In this document: piece after piece, positions 12,950 to 25,600 of the stretch
Layout: each line of letters starts with the position of its first letter
Position numbering within the stretch: the first letter of the stretch is position 1
Assembly: GCF_000003815.2 (NCBI RefSeq)
Contig: NC_049990.1
Coordinates: 15,845,548 to 15,909,547 of the forward strand
Direction of reading: 5' to 3'
Source: Branchiostoma floridae
Lineage: Eukaryota > Chordata > Leptocardii > Amphioxiformes > Branchiostomatidae
DNA: 64,000 nucleotides
Notes under the pieces: generated by a model
What the model was told of the DNA's origin: nothing
The model's input: the letters and a program-made list of their open reading frames with translations, nothing else
The model's database searches: none
Made by a program: the position numbers and the translations under genes

Positions 12950-13135
12950 ATCTCTCTCTTTCTCTCTCTTTCTCTCTATGTCTCTGTCTGTCTCTCTCTC
13001 TCTCTCTTTGTCTCTCTCTTTCTCTCTGTCTCTCTCTTTTTCTCCCCCTCTCTGTCTGTCTGTCTGTCTGTCTGACTGTCTGTCTCCCTCCCTCTCCCCC
13101 CCCCCCCCTCTCTCTCTCTCTGTCTCTCTGTTTCT
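12950..13135. repeat. CT-rich microsatellite
   Basis: CTCT, CTGT and CCCC runs over about 185 bases; the Ser/Leu and Arg/Glu frames across it are simple-repeat artefacts. Confidence 0.97.
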
Positions 13136-13650
13136 ATTTCGTATACAAATGCGCCCCATTACGCAACTATCTTTTAGTTTTGGTATTACTAATGTGCATC
13201 CTACTATATTTTTTTCATAGAAGTCAGTCACCTTGTGCCTCTCAACTATAGAAATTCCCATGGGCCGAAAACTGTGTGTGACAAGTCTCTTGTCAAATCT
13301 TGAGCTCACCGCCCACTCACAGTCGTCCCTGGTCAATACAACCCGAACAAGGCATCATCAGGACTAATCAGTGCCTTTTCTTCCCCGTTGGTTTCTTCCA
13401 TAATTAAAACTCAAAGACACACCGTCTCAACGGTCTGTACATTTCCCCTTACACGATACCAACTGCATTATCAGCATGCTGATTTTCTTTGCTTCTTTAT
13501 TGGGCAAAGAAATGAAGATATTCCCAAAACCAACCACTAAGAATCACTATCCAGTATTGTATTCGACGTTCGCAATGTCATGCTTGGAATAAGAGAGTAG
13601 AACTGGTCCGGGCAAATCGCCCGTGATATGATGATGATGAACAATCGCTA

Positions 13651-13855
13651 ATACCCCTGTCATATTTGGCGAAAAACGATCGGACGACGATTCTGCGGCC
13701 ATCGCCCGAACCTCGCTTATAATGATAAATTTATTGCACAACAATTGTACAAGGTACAAAGTATGGCTTATGTATGACAGGGACGGTTTTCAGTTGAAAA
13801 ATACGCGCAACCCTCTGTCGATCTTAAATACGCCCGAAGATCGTGATAGGGGCAT
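13651..13855. mobile_element. ~205-bp MITE (family C), copy 1
   Basis: Ends ATACCCCTGTCATA and GTGATAGGGGCAT form an inverted repeat. Internal words (GATCGGACGACGATTCTG, TTGTACAATTG-type palindrome, CGCGCAACCCTCTGTCG) recur at 23987-24220 and 36013-36243, in inverted orientation relative to this copy. Confidence 0.85.
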
Positions 13856-14400
13856 AACCGTTATTCGCTAACAGTCGCCGACTCGTCGCAAATTTGTCAC
13901 CAACAGTCGCCAACAGACACCAAATTGGTCGCATGAAATGGTGAAGTTTTCGAAACTCCGTTACCAATCATATGGCGTTACGTTCCAGGTATTCGTTTTT
14001 TGAAGATTAGAAGTTAAGTGGCGAAAAAAAACAAAGGTAAATTGTGATCAGACATGTGTGGGTCGAGTTCTCCATGCCGTAAATTCTTTGTCACTAACAA
14101 AAGACATTGTCGAAATGTTCGATAATGATTCTCTTCCTATTTCAAGCAGAAAGACGTCGATGCCGCACACCTCAGGTCGCAGCTCAATTGTCCATGTTTT
14201 TTGCCCTTCTCCCTTACCTAACGTTACTGGGTGTCGCCTGCAAAGTAATAAACACAATAATTTGAATTTTGGTACACATTCATATAAAACTGTATACTTG
14301 ACATCCATGCTTCTAAATCTGAGTTGTGTTTATCATTTCGGGGTGGGGCCGAGGACTTATTGATCACCCCTCGTACTGTCATTGACCTTTTACAAGGTAC

Positions 14401-14710
14401 AGGTGGGGTCACACCTGCGTATATATCTAAGTCATTATGAGGCGCGCATGGGAGTATTTACCTCCACCAGGCCCCACAGGTCGTTGGAAAAATAATAGAA
14501 ATTGGACAAACGTAATCAGGTAACATGTCAGACGAGTTAGCTGGGTCGCTAACCATACTTCTCGGTCAGCTAACTCATCTGACATGTTATGTATCTATAT
14601 TTGTCTAATTTGTACTATTTTTCCCGCGACCTGTGGAGCCTGGTAGAGACTAAGAGCTTTATACGCACCTCAAACGGACTTGAATATATACGTATGTGTG
14701 AACCCACCTT
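14401..14710. mobile_element. ~310-bp MITE (family B), copy 1
   Basis: Ends AGGTGGGGTCACACCTGCGT and a matching inverted CGTATGTGTGAACCCACCTT. It has an internal palindrome (GTTAGCTGGGTCGCTAACC flanked by AACATGTCAG arms). Second copy at 18968-19273. Confidence 0.9.
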
Positions 14711-16793
14711 TAAGGTCGGACTATTTTTTTTTGTCTTCTCCGAATCCATCTATATTAGTGTGTGTTATTAACACGCATCCACAGCATGGAAACTCATCCC
14801 ACACAACCTTATACATGTCTGGTGTAACACGAGTTCGGAGACCAAATACCTCCATAAAATATTGGGAGACTTTTTGAATTTTTTTTGTTTTCTGTTGTCT
14901 CGATTAAATCTTGAAGATTAAAGCAGTGCGTCAAAACCAGATAAGATTACGATCGCATCCCAATCAAGTAAGTCCTAAATTAGATTTTTGCACATGATCG
15001 ATATGCAAAATATAAGAATATGGCTGAAAACTGAAAAGAAAACAACCTCAGAAAGCGTAAAAATATTCCTTTCTTTTTTTAAATCTAAGAAATGTACCAA
15101 GCGCTTTGTGAAAGAACTCTGACGATTATCGATGTTTCAATTAATATATCACAGCATGCAAAGCCAAGAATAACTGTAGTTTCAAGGGTCTTGAAAACAT
15201 AACCATCATTTTAACGGGCGTCAGAACAACACATAAAGGACCTCTGAAGATCACTGAAGAAAATATTCTTCTATCGTCGTGACTGAAAGACTGACGATGC
15301 AAATGTATAGATTATATAGGTTCGTTGTAGAGGGAAATTCGTTTTTGTTTCTTTGTATTTAATGCCTGTTAAACTTCTCATGGCGAAACACACCAGGTTT
15401 GTACTGAAGAGTACAAGCTGCATGTCCAGACGGATTTATTTGAGTTACTCACACCGGGAAGCTACTCTTTTGGGTGGGTTCTTTAACGGGCTCTATGTGT
15501 GGTTCTCTTCAAACACGGGACCTCCATGTAACGGTCTATCCGAGAAATGTCCCAAACCGCAGCTGTTTTTTTTTAAAGTTAGGAAAGTGGTGTTAATTAC
15601 CTTTCTCTACTCTCCAAGCAGAGGTTAGGCTTCGGCTGTTTTTAACGTTTTTTAATTCGTTTTTATCGGGCTTTCTAGTTTGTATTCTATCATGTATTGT
15701 CAAAACATGACCTAGGTTTTCACAATGCCTTTCTCAAATTTACAATGTCAACGGTTTTCGACCATATATATGTAGATGATACTGTAAATTGTACAAAGCA
15801 GCTACAAAATGAGCAATTATGTGTCGTAAGTTGCAAAAATATTGGAAAATAGATGTTGATATCATAAGAAACCAACGTCAATTCCAAAATCAAAGAAGAA
15901 AATGTGAAAGAATACAAAATGAAAAAAAATCTATTGTTCAGTATACCAAACTTTGTATCCCCTGCGATGTGAGTTTGGTCATTTTTCTAGTTTCTAACCG
16001 CCCGGAGCACTTAGATTTCATATTCATGGAAGTCACCTTCTTTTGGCCAAACTTTTTCCACGAACGCTCGCATGAGTTTTGGGGTTTCCAGAGAATGTCG
16101 TCCATACAATGGAATAAACATAGCCTAATGAAAATAACTTCAAAGACCTGTACATACGTGTCTCTTTCACTGGAATACAATCAGCAATTCAGAGCTAGAA
16201 ACGATTGGAAATGGGACCGAATCCCGATCATCTCGCACAATGGTATCGCCTATGAATACTAATGAGCTATTCGGGTGAATTTTTTAAGGAAGGTATTGTA
16301 ACTTAGACCAGACCCATAGAATGCTAATTAAGATCAATTGTTCGGTACATTTTTGTCCATCGAGAAACATCACTAGCTGCACAGCCAGGCTACATTGTTA
16401 GTAGCCTAAAATACAGCCGCATTAGGATAACTTTGGGGACAGCTATACGAGCTATAAGACATTACGGTTGGATTTCAGGCTAATTCTAAGTTCGTGGATT
16501 TCTGTTGTTTAAATCTTGCAGTCGCTCAGTGATTTGGACAAAAAATAAGATGACATTTGTGGTTTTTTTTTAGTTTTCACAACGGTTTTTATGTCATCTT
16601 GTGATATCTAAATCCATACGTTGATGCTGTTCGCCTTGTAGTGCACTTGGTTCAAATCCTTTCATGCTACTGATGTTGTGTCATTGGGAAGGACTTTCCT
16701 CGCTCCTCTCATGTGTAAAATGGATAACTGACTTCGGTAAGAGAGGAAAAAGGCAGTGTAAGGAGAGGGATGGCTTCCTAGGCCTCCTTCCAA
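14711..16793. other. Non-genic stretch with SINE-body fragments
   Basis: Fragments of the SINE body seen at 41454-41782 occur at about 15470-15560 (CACGGGACCTCCATGTAACG) and about 16640-16790 (CATTGGGAAGGACTTTCCTC). A 147-codon open frame at 15819-16262 shows no known motif and no exon signals, so I do not call it. Confidence 0.5.
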
Positions 16794-17190
16794 TACACCT
16801 TTCTCACGCGGCGGCCATGATAGATCGAAGAAGAGGTCAATGAGGCAAACAGACAAAACTTATTTCTAAAATCAGGTCCCATTTAGTTTTCCCCAAAACC
16901 ACACAAATTTTCATGATATAAGATAGAATAATAAATATTACAAGAAGTGTTATGCACCGAAAGATGTAGCAATTTACAGTAGTGTAGACTGACCCCATAG
17001 TCCCTTAAGAGATGCAAAATAAAAACATAATAATGCAAATTTTTAACGAATTTGCAGCCATTCACTTATTGGTCGATTTCCTAATTGGTAGGCTACCATT
17101 GGTCGAACTGCTAATTATGATGGACAGCCTTTTGTTTGCCACATTGAACTCGTTTTAGATCTATCATGGCCGCCGAGTGAGAAAGGTGTA
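16794..17190. mobile_element. ~397-bp MITE (family A), copy 2
   Basis: Nearly identical to 3003-3400 across its whole length, with the same TA-flanked inverted ends. It is inserted next to a SINE-body fragment. Confidence 0.93.
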
Positions 17191-17587
17191 TACTATGCAC
17201 TAGACACAGTGGGTAACAACTCACTGTCCCTACAGCCCCAAAAAGGCTATGGAGTACCTTTACCCTCTGTCTGTCTTCTGCATGCGACACTGTTAGAATA
17301 TGCTGATAACTTGAGTGCAGTGCCACATTGTCCTTGGATGTCTTACAGCAAATAAAAGATCCAATGTCCGATTATTACGTTCTGGTCTGTCCCATAACAA
17401 GAACTACCTAAGGATGTTTTTTTCGTGTAGTTAATTATCTGCTGTTGTACTTGGCCTGAAGACATGGACACCCGAGTTGCTTATTGAGTAACTCGTTTGG
17501 GTGGTGTTGTTTTTTTCCACGTGTCGGTGTCGCGCCCAATTTATGCTCTGTCAGATTTTTGCTCTTTGGGGTAGTGCACGTGTGTGG

Positions 17588-17630
17588 AGTTAGGGTTAGG
17601 GTTTGGCTTTAGGGTTAGGGTTGGAGCATG
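17588..17630. repeat. Interstitial TTAGGG repeats
   Basis: Four clear TTAGGG units with degenerate TTTGGC/TTGGAG neighbours, matching the telomere repeat of chordates but internal here. Confidence 0.8.
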
Positions 17631-18967
17631 GGTTGGGTTAACCTTCACAGCGGTACCCCTTCTCCCAAATAAAGAGATAGATAAATAGACGCCTCATGAC
17701 TAAGACGCACGTTTTTCCAACCCCATGTATACTGGAAACCCCCAAGCACTTCGGCAGCAATTTATCTTTATTGCATTTCAAATACACATTAATAATCACA
17801 TACGAGTACATAGAAGCAGAAAGAATTACATAAATGAAAAAGAGATGGAAAACAATAACTGAAACAAATTTAAGCAAATACAAACATAAATTCCAACCTC
17901 ACGTATACTGAAAAACTCCAAGCAGTTTGGGAGCAAATAGTTGACTGGGGCACAAAATTTGGCGTGACACCGGAAGAACCATTTACAAGGCATTGCCCCT
18001 CATTACAGATACCCCTCGACAGAAAGTCGCAAAATCTACGTTTAGTAGTCAACGGGTCACAAAATAAGCTTACCTGAAAAATATTTTATGGATTTCTCGA
18101 CCCTTATACTGGTTCAGGCCACATGTAATGGTGTCTTAGACAAAGGTTTCTCCTTCTTAAAACGATTACGTTAATCCGCTAATTGCACAAATATATAAAC
18201 GGCAAATATATATTGATAATCCGACCCAACCCGCACATTTGGGGATTGTATCAATGCCCGCATACCCAACACAAACAAAATCTAATTTCAAAGCCGTATA
18301 TAAATGGAACTTCATGCCGTTTTGTTTGATAGAGCAATTTGAAAGTTTCCATCACGTTTGTAAGCATATTATTTCATGGGAGGTTCCAAAAGTCCTGCAT
18401 CCCTTGTTTATAACAAAAGGTCAATATCTTTTCATTTTGTAGCTTAGAATATTATTCCATTCTAGGGCCACACTAATTCTATTTGTTGCTTCTCGAATGC
18501 ACCTGTCCATTTTTTTTTATTTAGAAAAAAAGGCCTGATCAGAAATAATACAGTTTTGCTATGACCTGTAAATATTACCATTTAGAGCCACATACACATA
18601 ATTTCAGTCTAAAAACAATACCTTTTATCCAGAACATTTAGTAACAAAGCAAAGGAAGGGATTCATTAAACTCCTGAGGCTGTTTTTGTGTTATTCAAGC
18701 CGTATATCTTCACCTCAGACCTTTTGAAAAACATTATTTGTATTTTTTAACCTGTCGGTTGAATTTTTTTCTGAAAAAATCCAAAAACCAAAAAATAAAA
18801 TTGAAAATAAAACCCCAGACCTTTCGAAAAAAAATTATTTGTATTTTTTTTCGGTCTGCCGATCCATTACTTTTTTCTGACAAAAAAAATCTGAGAAGCA
18901 ACAAATAGAATTGGTGTGGCCTAAAATCGTTTTGAAGAAATCGGCTTCTAGTCAATCTGTGTATGTT
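17631..18967. other. Non-genic stretch
   Basis: AT-rich. It includes a local repeat of 'GACCTTTTGAAAAA(C)ATTATTTGTATTTTTT' at about 18718 and 18818. No gene or complete element recognised. Confidence 0.5.
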
Positions 18968-19273
18968 AAGGTGGGGTCACACCTGCGTATATATCTAAGT
19001 CCGTATGAGGCGCGCATGGGAGTATTTGCCTCCACCAGGCTCCACAGGTCGTTGGAAAAATAATAGAAATTGGACAAACGTAAACAGGTAACATGTCAGC
19101 GAAGTTAGCTGGGTCGCTAACCATACTTCTCGGTCAGCTAACTCATCTGGCATGTTATGTATCTATATTTGTCTAATTTGTACTATTTTTCCCGCGACCT
19201 GTGGAGCCTGGTAGAGACTAAGAGCGTCTTACGCACCTCAAACGGAATATATACGCATGTGTGACCCCACCTT
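18968..19273. mobile_element. ~306-bp MITE (family B), copy 2
   Basis: Matches 14401-14710 through both inverted ends and the internal palindrome, with a few substitutions and a small deletion near the right end. Confidence 0.9.
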
Positions 19274-19480
19274 TAGTCAATCTGCGTATGTGAGGTATTT
19301 CATACACGACTCACGCAGCATGGTTCGGATTACGTACCCGCACGGACACAATCTTAACATCTGGGTCCAATTAGCAAGAAAAGCACACCTGAGATTACTT
19401 GTTCCAAACTAACTGGTGTAACCTTTCGCTAAAGAAACTTTCCCGACATCGTGGGACGTGACTTTTTTTTAAAGATTCTT

Positions 19481-19640
19481 TAAGCTGAGGGCACAACCTG
19501 CCATACGTGCAACTGCGTGGTGTCTATGTGCCAAAACGTGGGCAATCTTTTGGGATCCATAAAGCTAAAGGGACAACCCGCCGTACGTGCAACTGCGTGG
19601 TGTCTATGTGCCAAAACGTGGGCAATCTTTCGGGATCCAT
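19481..19640. repeat. 80-bp tandem duplication
   Basis: Two copies of a unit containing ACGTGCAACTGCGTGGTGTC and GGGATCCATAA, at about 19505 and 19585. Confidence 0.9.
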
Positions 19641-19912
19641 AAGTGGTATCTAAATTGTATTTACCTCAGGATTACTGATGCTGCATTGGCACTAGGGGTG
19701 GGTACGGGTACAGTGTACCAGTTTTTCTCATTGGACCGGTCCAGAAAAACCGGACCTGGAAAAATACGGTGACCCGGCCGATGTTGGCCCAATTGGAAAA
19801 TGAACAGATTATATGATCAGACATCCAGACGATATACAGATTATATGATCAGTAATTTCTGCCAACTATTACAGTCAATCGTACAGAGACAGTCAGCTTT
19901 GTAGGCTTTCAA

Positions 19913-20838
19913 CCCTATTCAGACGGGGGGGGGGGGGGGCTTTTGAGGCCCGCGCCAACTTCGATGTCCTATAACGCCAGAACGCCTTACGCTAAAGCCA
20001 CCAAATTTAGTGAGTTTTCCTAAGATATTGTTGGCAACACTTTTACGAAGTTTGAGAAATTTTCTATTTTTTCGTGTTGCCATGGCAACCGTTTGCTGAC
20101 AGGCAGTTTTGCCAAAAATCACTATTTTTGGTTCTAACAATGTATTTTTCACATTTATTTGCTATATTACTGCTATTTTGCTACATAAATAAAATCTTAT
20201 ATTATTTAGCATATCTTTCATAATTATATATGCATAAATTATGCTAATTTGATGACGTCATCAGCCCAAAATCCATGATGGCGGACCGTATGGCCAGATC
20301 AAGAATNNNNNNNNNNNNNNNNNNNNNNNNNNNNNNNNNNNNNNNNNNNNNNNNNNNNNNNNNNNNNNNNNNNNNNNNNNNNNNNNNNNNNNNNNNNNNN
20401 NNNNNNAAAATTCAAGGTAGTGGATATAATATGGCGGGACCCTAACTCGTATCTTAGATGTGCATGACGTCATTTTATGACGTCATTATGACGTCATCGA
20501 TGTTGCTATTGGCAATACAAGTCGTAATAAACATTATTATTCTGTTATCGGCACTTGTTGTTACATTTTTGTAGTATAACTTGAAGTTGTCTGAGAATAC
20601 CCTTTTTTCATGGGTCCGGCCAATATAATCAAATTGATGACGTCATAATTACGTGATCTTACGTCAACGTAACGTCAAACGTCAAGTACTCGTCAGATAT
20701 TATGTCGATATCATGTCCTGAAAATTTGGTGGCCCTACGGCACGTCGTTCAAGAGTTAGAGGACTTAGAAGTGGAGGGCCTCAAAAGCCCCCCCCCCCCC
20801 GGTCCAGGGATGACCAAAAAAGCCCGGTCTGAATAGGG
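19913..20838. mobile_element. ~926-bp nested element with CCCTATTCAGAC ends, TTAA-type flank
   Basis: Inverted ends CCCTATTCAGAC and GTCTGAATAGGG, followed by G or C runs and GGGCTTTTGAGGCC / GGCCTCAAAAGCCC arms. Right flank is TTAA and left flank is TCAA, which fits a piggyBac-type TTAA target with one mutation. No transposase visible; an N gap lies inside. Confidence 0.75.
20307..20406. other. Assembly gap (N run)
   Basis: 100 unknown bases inside the nested element. Confidence 1.
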
Positions 20839-21021
20839 TTAAAATATCGGTGGGAGTCGAATACTCCACAAAACAGATTTCTTTATAGCGAAATGGACCA
20901 TTGTCTTGAGTATCGTTCTCACATAATGAATCAGGTCCAGGTTGAGGTCTGGACCAGGACCTGATCCTACGAACCTGAACCGGACCTGGATTTTCTGTAC
21001 TCAGTTTGGTATCCACGCCTA

Positions 21022-22616
21022 ATTGGTGCATCTCTATACAAACCTTAAATTGCCCGGTGGAATTATGACAGTTGATGTAACCTAGCTTCGGTTAGGGTCT
21101 CCTATCGTACTTGGTGTGTTTAGTCATCTGTTCAAACTTCTAGACAACTTCATACTTTTAGCCAAACTTTTTTGCACGCACAAATCAGTTCGGAGGTTTT
21201 CAGATGACATCATCTGTATTGAAAATCAGCATATCTTGTGATATTAGCAAATTAGCATACATGGTGTTACACATGGTGTTAGACCGTAATCTGTCTATGT
21301 CAGCTTAGCCTATCTATATGATTCCCAACTTTTGTTAGATTGTACCCACCATATTCGTATTTTTTTCAATTCATATATGCTATTTTCAATTATCATTATC
21401 ATAATTTTGTATATTTGCTGTTAGTTTTGATTACATACTTGGTTTGTGTATTTCATTGTCGTTCAGGAGCAGGTTTTATTAACAACGTTGTTTCTGCTAA
21501 CAAATATTCTCAGATTCTTTTTAATTGTGAAAAGTCAATAAATAAAGAAACACCCTTTAATGCCATTTTGTATAACTGTATAGATTTCAACATTCACACT
21601 GACGAGATCTTGTTGGAGAGCAGGGTTTATGAATAGAATTGTTTGCTATGATTGCAATTAGCCCTCGGGTATGAATTTGCAACAAAGTTATTCTTGAATA
21701 TAGATATAATTTGATGATTTTGCCTTTCTTTTCTATTCTTAGAACTGGATTCAACTGGATCTCGGGGTACTAACATCCAAAACACAGCTGTTTGGTGGAA
21801 GCAGGATACAGGGAGCTAGACGCGAGCAACATCCGGTAGTTTTACTCCAAACCGTTAAAACGAAATCTCAAGCACCTGGAAAGGAACAATGGCAGGCAAT
21901 TTGGTGGATCTGAAGTATGACGCACTCAAGATAACTGTCAGTCAAAACGCACCCGGAAGCTCGCCTACGTAAAAACGCTTAAGCGATAGTACCAAACACA
22001 CCCTACGCTTTGATAATCCCTGCAAAATCTATCCATCTGTGTAATTTCACCGCGGTAATTTTATCTTTCCACTTTCGTTAATGTATTTATTTTGTTCTGT
22101 CTATTCTAGTGACGCTGAAGAAGAGTTATGGATGTCGCTCGAGACGTCCGGAAGCAATCTCCGAATATTAACCAATTGTAGACATTGAAAATTGTCTTTC
22201 AATATTGCTTACCTGGATGTCTAACCTACGTAAATGTAGCTCTGTACCTATGTGTGATTGACAAGCATTCATTATGGGAGAATGATCGAGAAGGGCAAGG
22301 ATAGGTCTTGCGTAACGCGGTTTGGCTATACCGAAGATGATTGGCTGGCTGATCTATGTTAATTATCAAATTAGCATACGGAAATCTTCGTCTACAAAGT
22401 GGTATTTGTGTGCAGAAGCAGTTCTAAGAACCACGCTGTCTTTCTGATAATAGATCTATAGTGGTCTTAAGACAGCTTTAAGACAAGTTTAGTATTGAGT
22501 TTCCACGAGGACTTACACGTGGATTTTAGACAATAGAGGAACTAGTTCCTGTTCCTAAAACGGACTTGGCGGTCTCGATACAATAGTTACCGGCAGTGCC
22601 TTGGGAGCTGGCCGTC
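21022..22616. other. Upstream region of the receptor guanylate cyclase gene
   Basis: No supportable exon before the cyclase ATG. A possible retroelement tail fragment with a 'GCTGAAGAAG...CGAGACGTCCGG' motif lies at about 22112-22152. No TATA box stands out near the start. Confidence 0.5.
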
Positions 22617-25600
22617 ATGTGTGCGTGGACGAACGCTAATCATTATGACTTGAAGCCTGGGAAGTCAACGCAGCCACTTCGATCCGCACTCTATACCGCC
22701 ATGTTACTTCTTCCAACCGCTATCAGCATGGTCAACATCCTCCTATCACTCGTAGTTATTCCAGCGACGGGCGAGAATTTCAATCTAGCCGTTTACTCGC
22801 CATCGCCCTGCAACGACGTCCTATATTCGAATTCAAACGAAGAGGCGGTTAGGATGGCGGTTGAAACGGTAAATAACGACACTACGTTGTGCCCGGGGCT
22901 AAACGTGTCGTACAGTATGTACTACACGGGGTGCTCTTCCGCTGAAGGGCTGGCAACGTTTGTGGCAACGGCGGGAGGTGGTGAACTTCACCCGCCGGCA
23001 GATGCGTTCATCGGGCCCGTCTCTACCGAAGTCTGCACGCCGTCAGCTCAACTAGCCACAGCCTGGAACAAAGCCATCTTGTCGTGGGGATGCTTAAAGA
23101 GTGCGCTCAACCAACTACCAACATTCAATAGACTGGTTCCTTCGTCGAGCAGAGTTGCAAAGGCCGTAGCCGAGACTATGAAGTTCTACTCCTGGGTGCA
23201 TGCAGCTCTGGTTATCAGCATGAAGCCAATGTGGAAAGAACTGGGAGACTATATCTACAAAGCACTGAAAGAAGCTGGTCTCAAAGTGGACGCGCAACTT
23301 TCGGTAAGCAAGGAGACCACAAGCACAGAGATGGCGGAAAAGCTGGTGAGCATCTCGGATATTCCTGACATAAAGGGTAAGAAATAATGATTTCATATAG
23401 TCATTTTGTTAGCATGGTGAAATGTATTGCTTTTGTTTTCGTATAGAGGTACTGCTACCATCTTTGTGCAATGTTTTCCTCATTTCACCTCAGTATTTGA
23501 CCGTTCATATAGCCACATTGTTTGCATGGTGAACTGTGTTGCTTTTGTTTTCGTATAGAGGTACTGCTACCATCTTTTGCAATCTTTTCCTTATTTCATC
23601 TCAGTATTTGACCGTTGGTGTACCACAGACGGTCTAACAATCAAAGTTCTTCGCCCTTCTTGGTTCTCTATTCGCCTTGATATTTTATACTTATTGTCCT
23701 GACGGTCAATATTATTCTTCCGTCCTTTCCATTGCCTTTCCCTCGTTTTTCGTTCCTTACATGATAGTTTTGGCTAGTCTCGATGGCCGTAATTCCCCCT
23801 CACATGTACGAGAAAGTATGACCATGATGCCGACATAGAAATGGCAGAGTTCTCCCCTTCCCGTCAGGGTCATACGTCCTCGTAAATTTAGAGCTCGCAG
23901 TCTCGTCGTCCGATCGATTTTCGCAACATGTAACGGGGGTATAACACGTGGCCGGACCACTTCAGGTTTCCTTTTTAACTGTGGTTATACCCCTGTCACC
24001 ATATCCACGACCTTTGGGGGAATCGATGGAAGATCGGCCATATTTAAGATCGACAGAGGGTTGCGCGTATTTTTCACCTGAAAACCGTCTCTGTCACATA
24101 AAATCCATACTTTGTATCTTGTACAATTGTTGTGCAATAAAGTTATTATTATAATCGAGGCTCGGGCGATTGTCGCAGAATCGTCGTCCGATCGATCTTC
24201 GCAAAATGTGACAGTGGTATTAGGAGATTTAGTTCCACATTCACAGAAGCAATGATTACCCATATGCCGATAGTGTTGGTGTACATCTGATCCCTTGCTT
24301 TGGTAAAAAAAACACATGACAAGGGACTTCTTTTCCACGTCATCGTTGAACTGATTAGTCTCGGTAGACCGCTGAAATTCGTTTGAAAGCTGATGCCTTT
24401 TTAATGCCCGAACCTCTGAAGTGGCGCAGAGGGCCTTATTAAATGTCTGCTGACTATATATTCATAGGCCGGCGGTCAGGAACGTGTTGCCGAAAACATA
24501 TACAGTAGATGCCAGTTAATTGCACAACGAATAATCGCACACTTCTGTTAATTGCACGAGATCCCCAAATCCCTTGGGGGTGCAGTCCAGCTTTTTAAGC
24601 GGCTTCTACTGTATTTAAAAGTGTGTGAAACACCTTACGAAAGTCCATAAGTACACAGAAGGGTAAGCAATGAAATATCAAAAGGCCTCTCCAAGGAATA
24701 AATAGAAATGTACGTCATTTCTCAGTAAATTCGTCATTGCAGAAAATAATTTCATCAGGTTGGTAGAATATAGGATATACGAGGATTTTTGTACACAATC
24801 AGGATGTACAAATCAAAGTAAGTACAAGAATTGTACAAGTACAAGGTTGTGTACAAGAATTTTTCCTAAATTCGTCAGTTATATAAAAAAATGACCAGAA
24901 AAGAATACAGTGGTAGAATTGAGAAGAAGTGATGTCCATTATTTTTTTCGAACACACCAAACGTCGTTCAACATGTAAGGGTCAATCAAGGAAGGTACGA
25001 TGGTGTAGAAATGTATCATAGATTTATACCTTCTACCTTGATAACATACGCGTACGAGTGTTACAAACTGGGTGATATTCTGGGTTCCACAGAGTCCTTT
25101 CAAAGCACTTCTAGTGTGACGCTATCGAAAATTAGGATACAATATATACAATAACATCAAATATCTTCGCTTTGATCCAATGAATACCAGTACAATATGT
25201 GGAAAATTTGAGCCTTAAACGTAAATAGCAAATCAGACGCATTTAGAGGAATTATACAGTTACTTGATACCAAGTAATTTTCTGCATCTAATCATCTTCG
25301 GCTAAGAATAGAAAAGAGTTGTAAGCTCAATACTTATGAATAGGGACCCTTGATGAATATGGTACCCATAGCTCGCCTGTGTACGTGACTTTTCATTCTG
25401 TAGTTCTGTATTCTGTTCACATCTTCAGACAAGCCGGAATAGCTTAACTACATAATGAGTGGGTATATCAGATCCTTCTGCTGAATTTAGACGCTGATCA
25501 ACGGGTCGAGGAGTAAAAGTGGGACAGAGCACTACAGGCGACAAACTTGTAGCAGTAGATATCATGGAATCAGCAAGGACAAGGAAAGTACAAAAAATTC

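Larger units (their letters stand above)
19693..21021. mobile_element. Family G inverted-repeat element, interrupted by a second element
   Basis: The left part (TAGGGGTGGGTACGGGTACA...) matches the left of 55823-56277. The right part (GACCAGGACCTGATCCTACG... to ATCCACGCCTAA) matches its right end. Between them lies the unrelated element 19913-20838. Confidence 0.8.

Noticed and set aside
12742-13336. Ser/Leu-rich and Arg/Glu-rich open frames
   Set aside because: Created by the CT-rich microsatellite at 12950-13135.
15819-16262. 147-codon plus-strand open frame
   Set aside because: No family motif, AT-rich Lys/Asn/Gln composition, no flanking splice sites or promoter; an overlapping minus-strand frame exists. 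Possible but unsupported.
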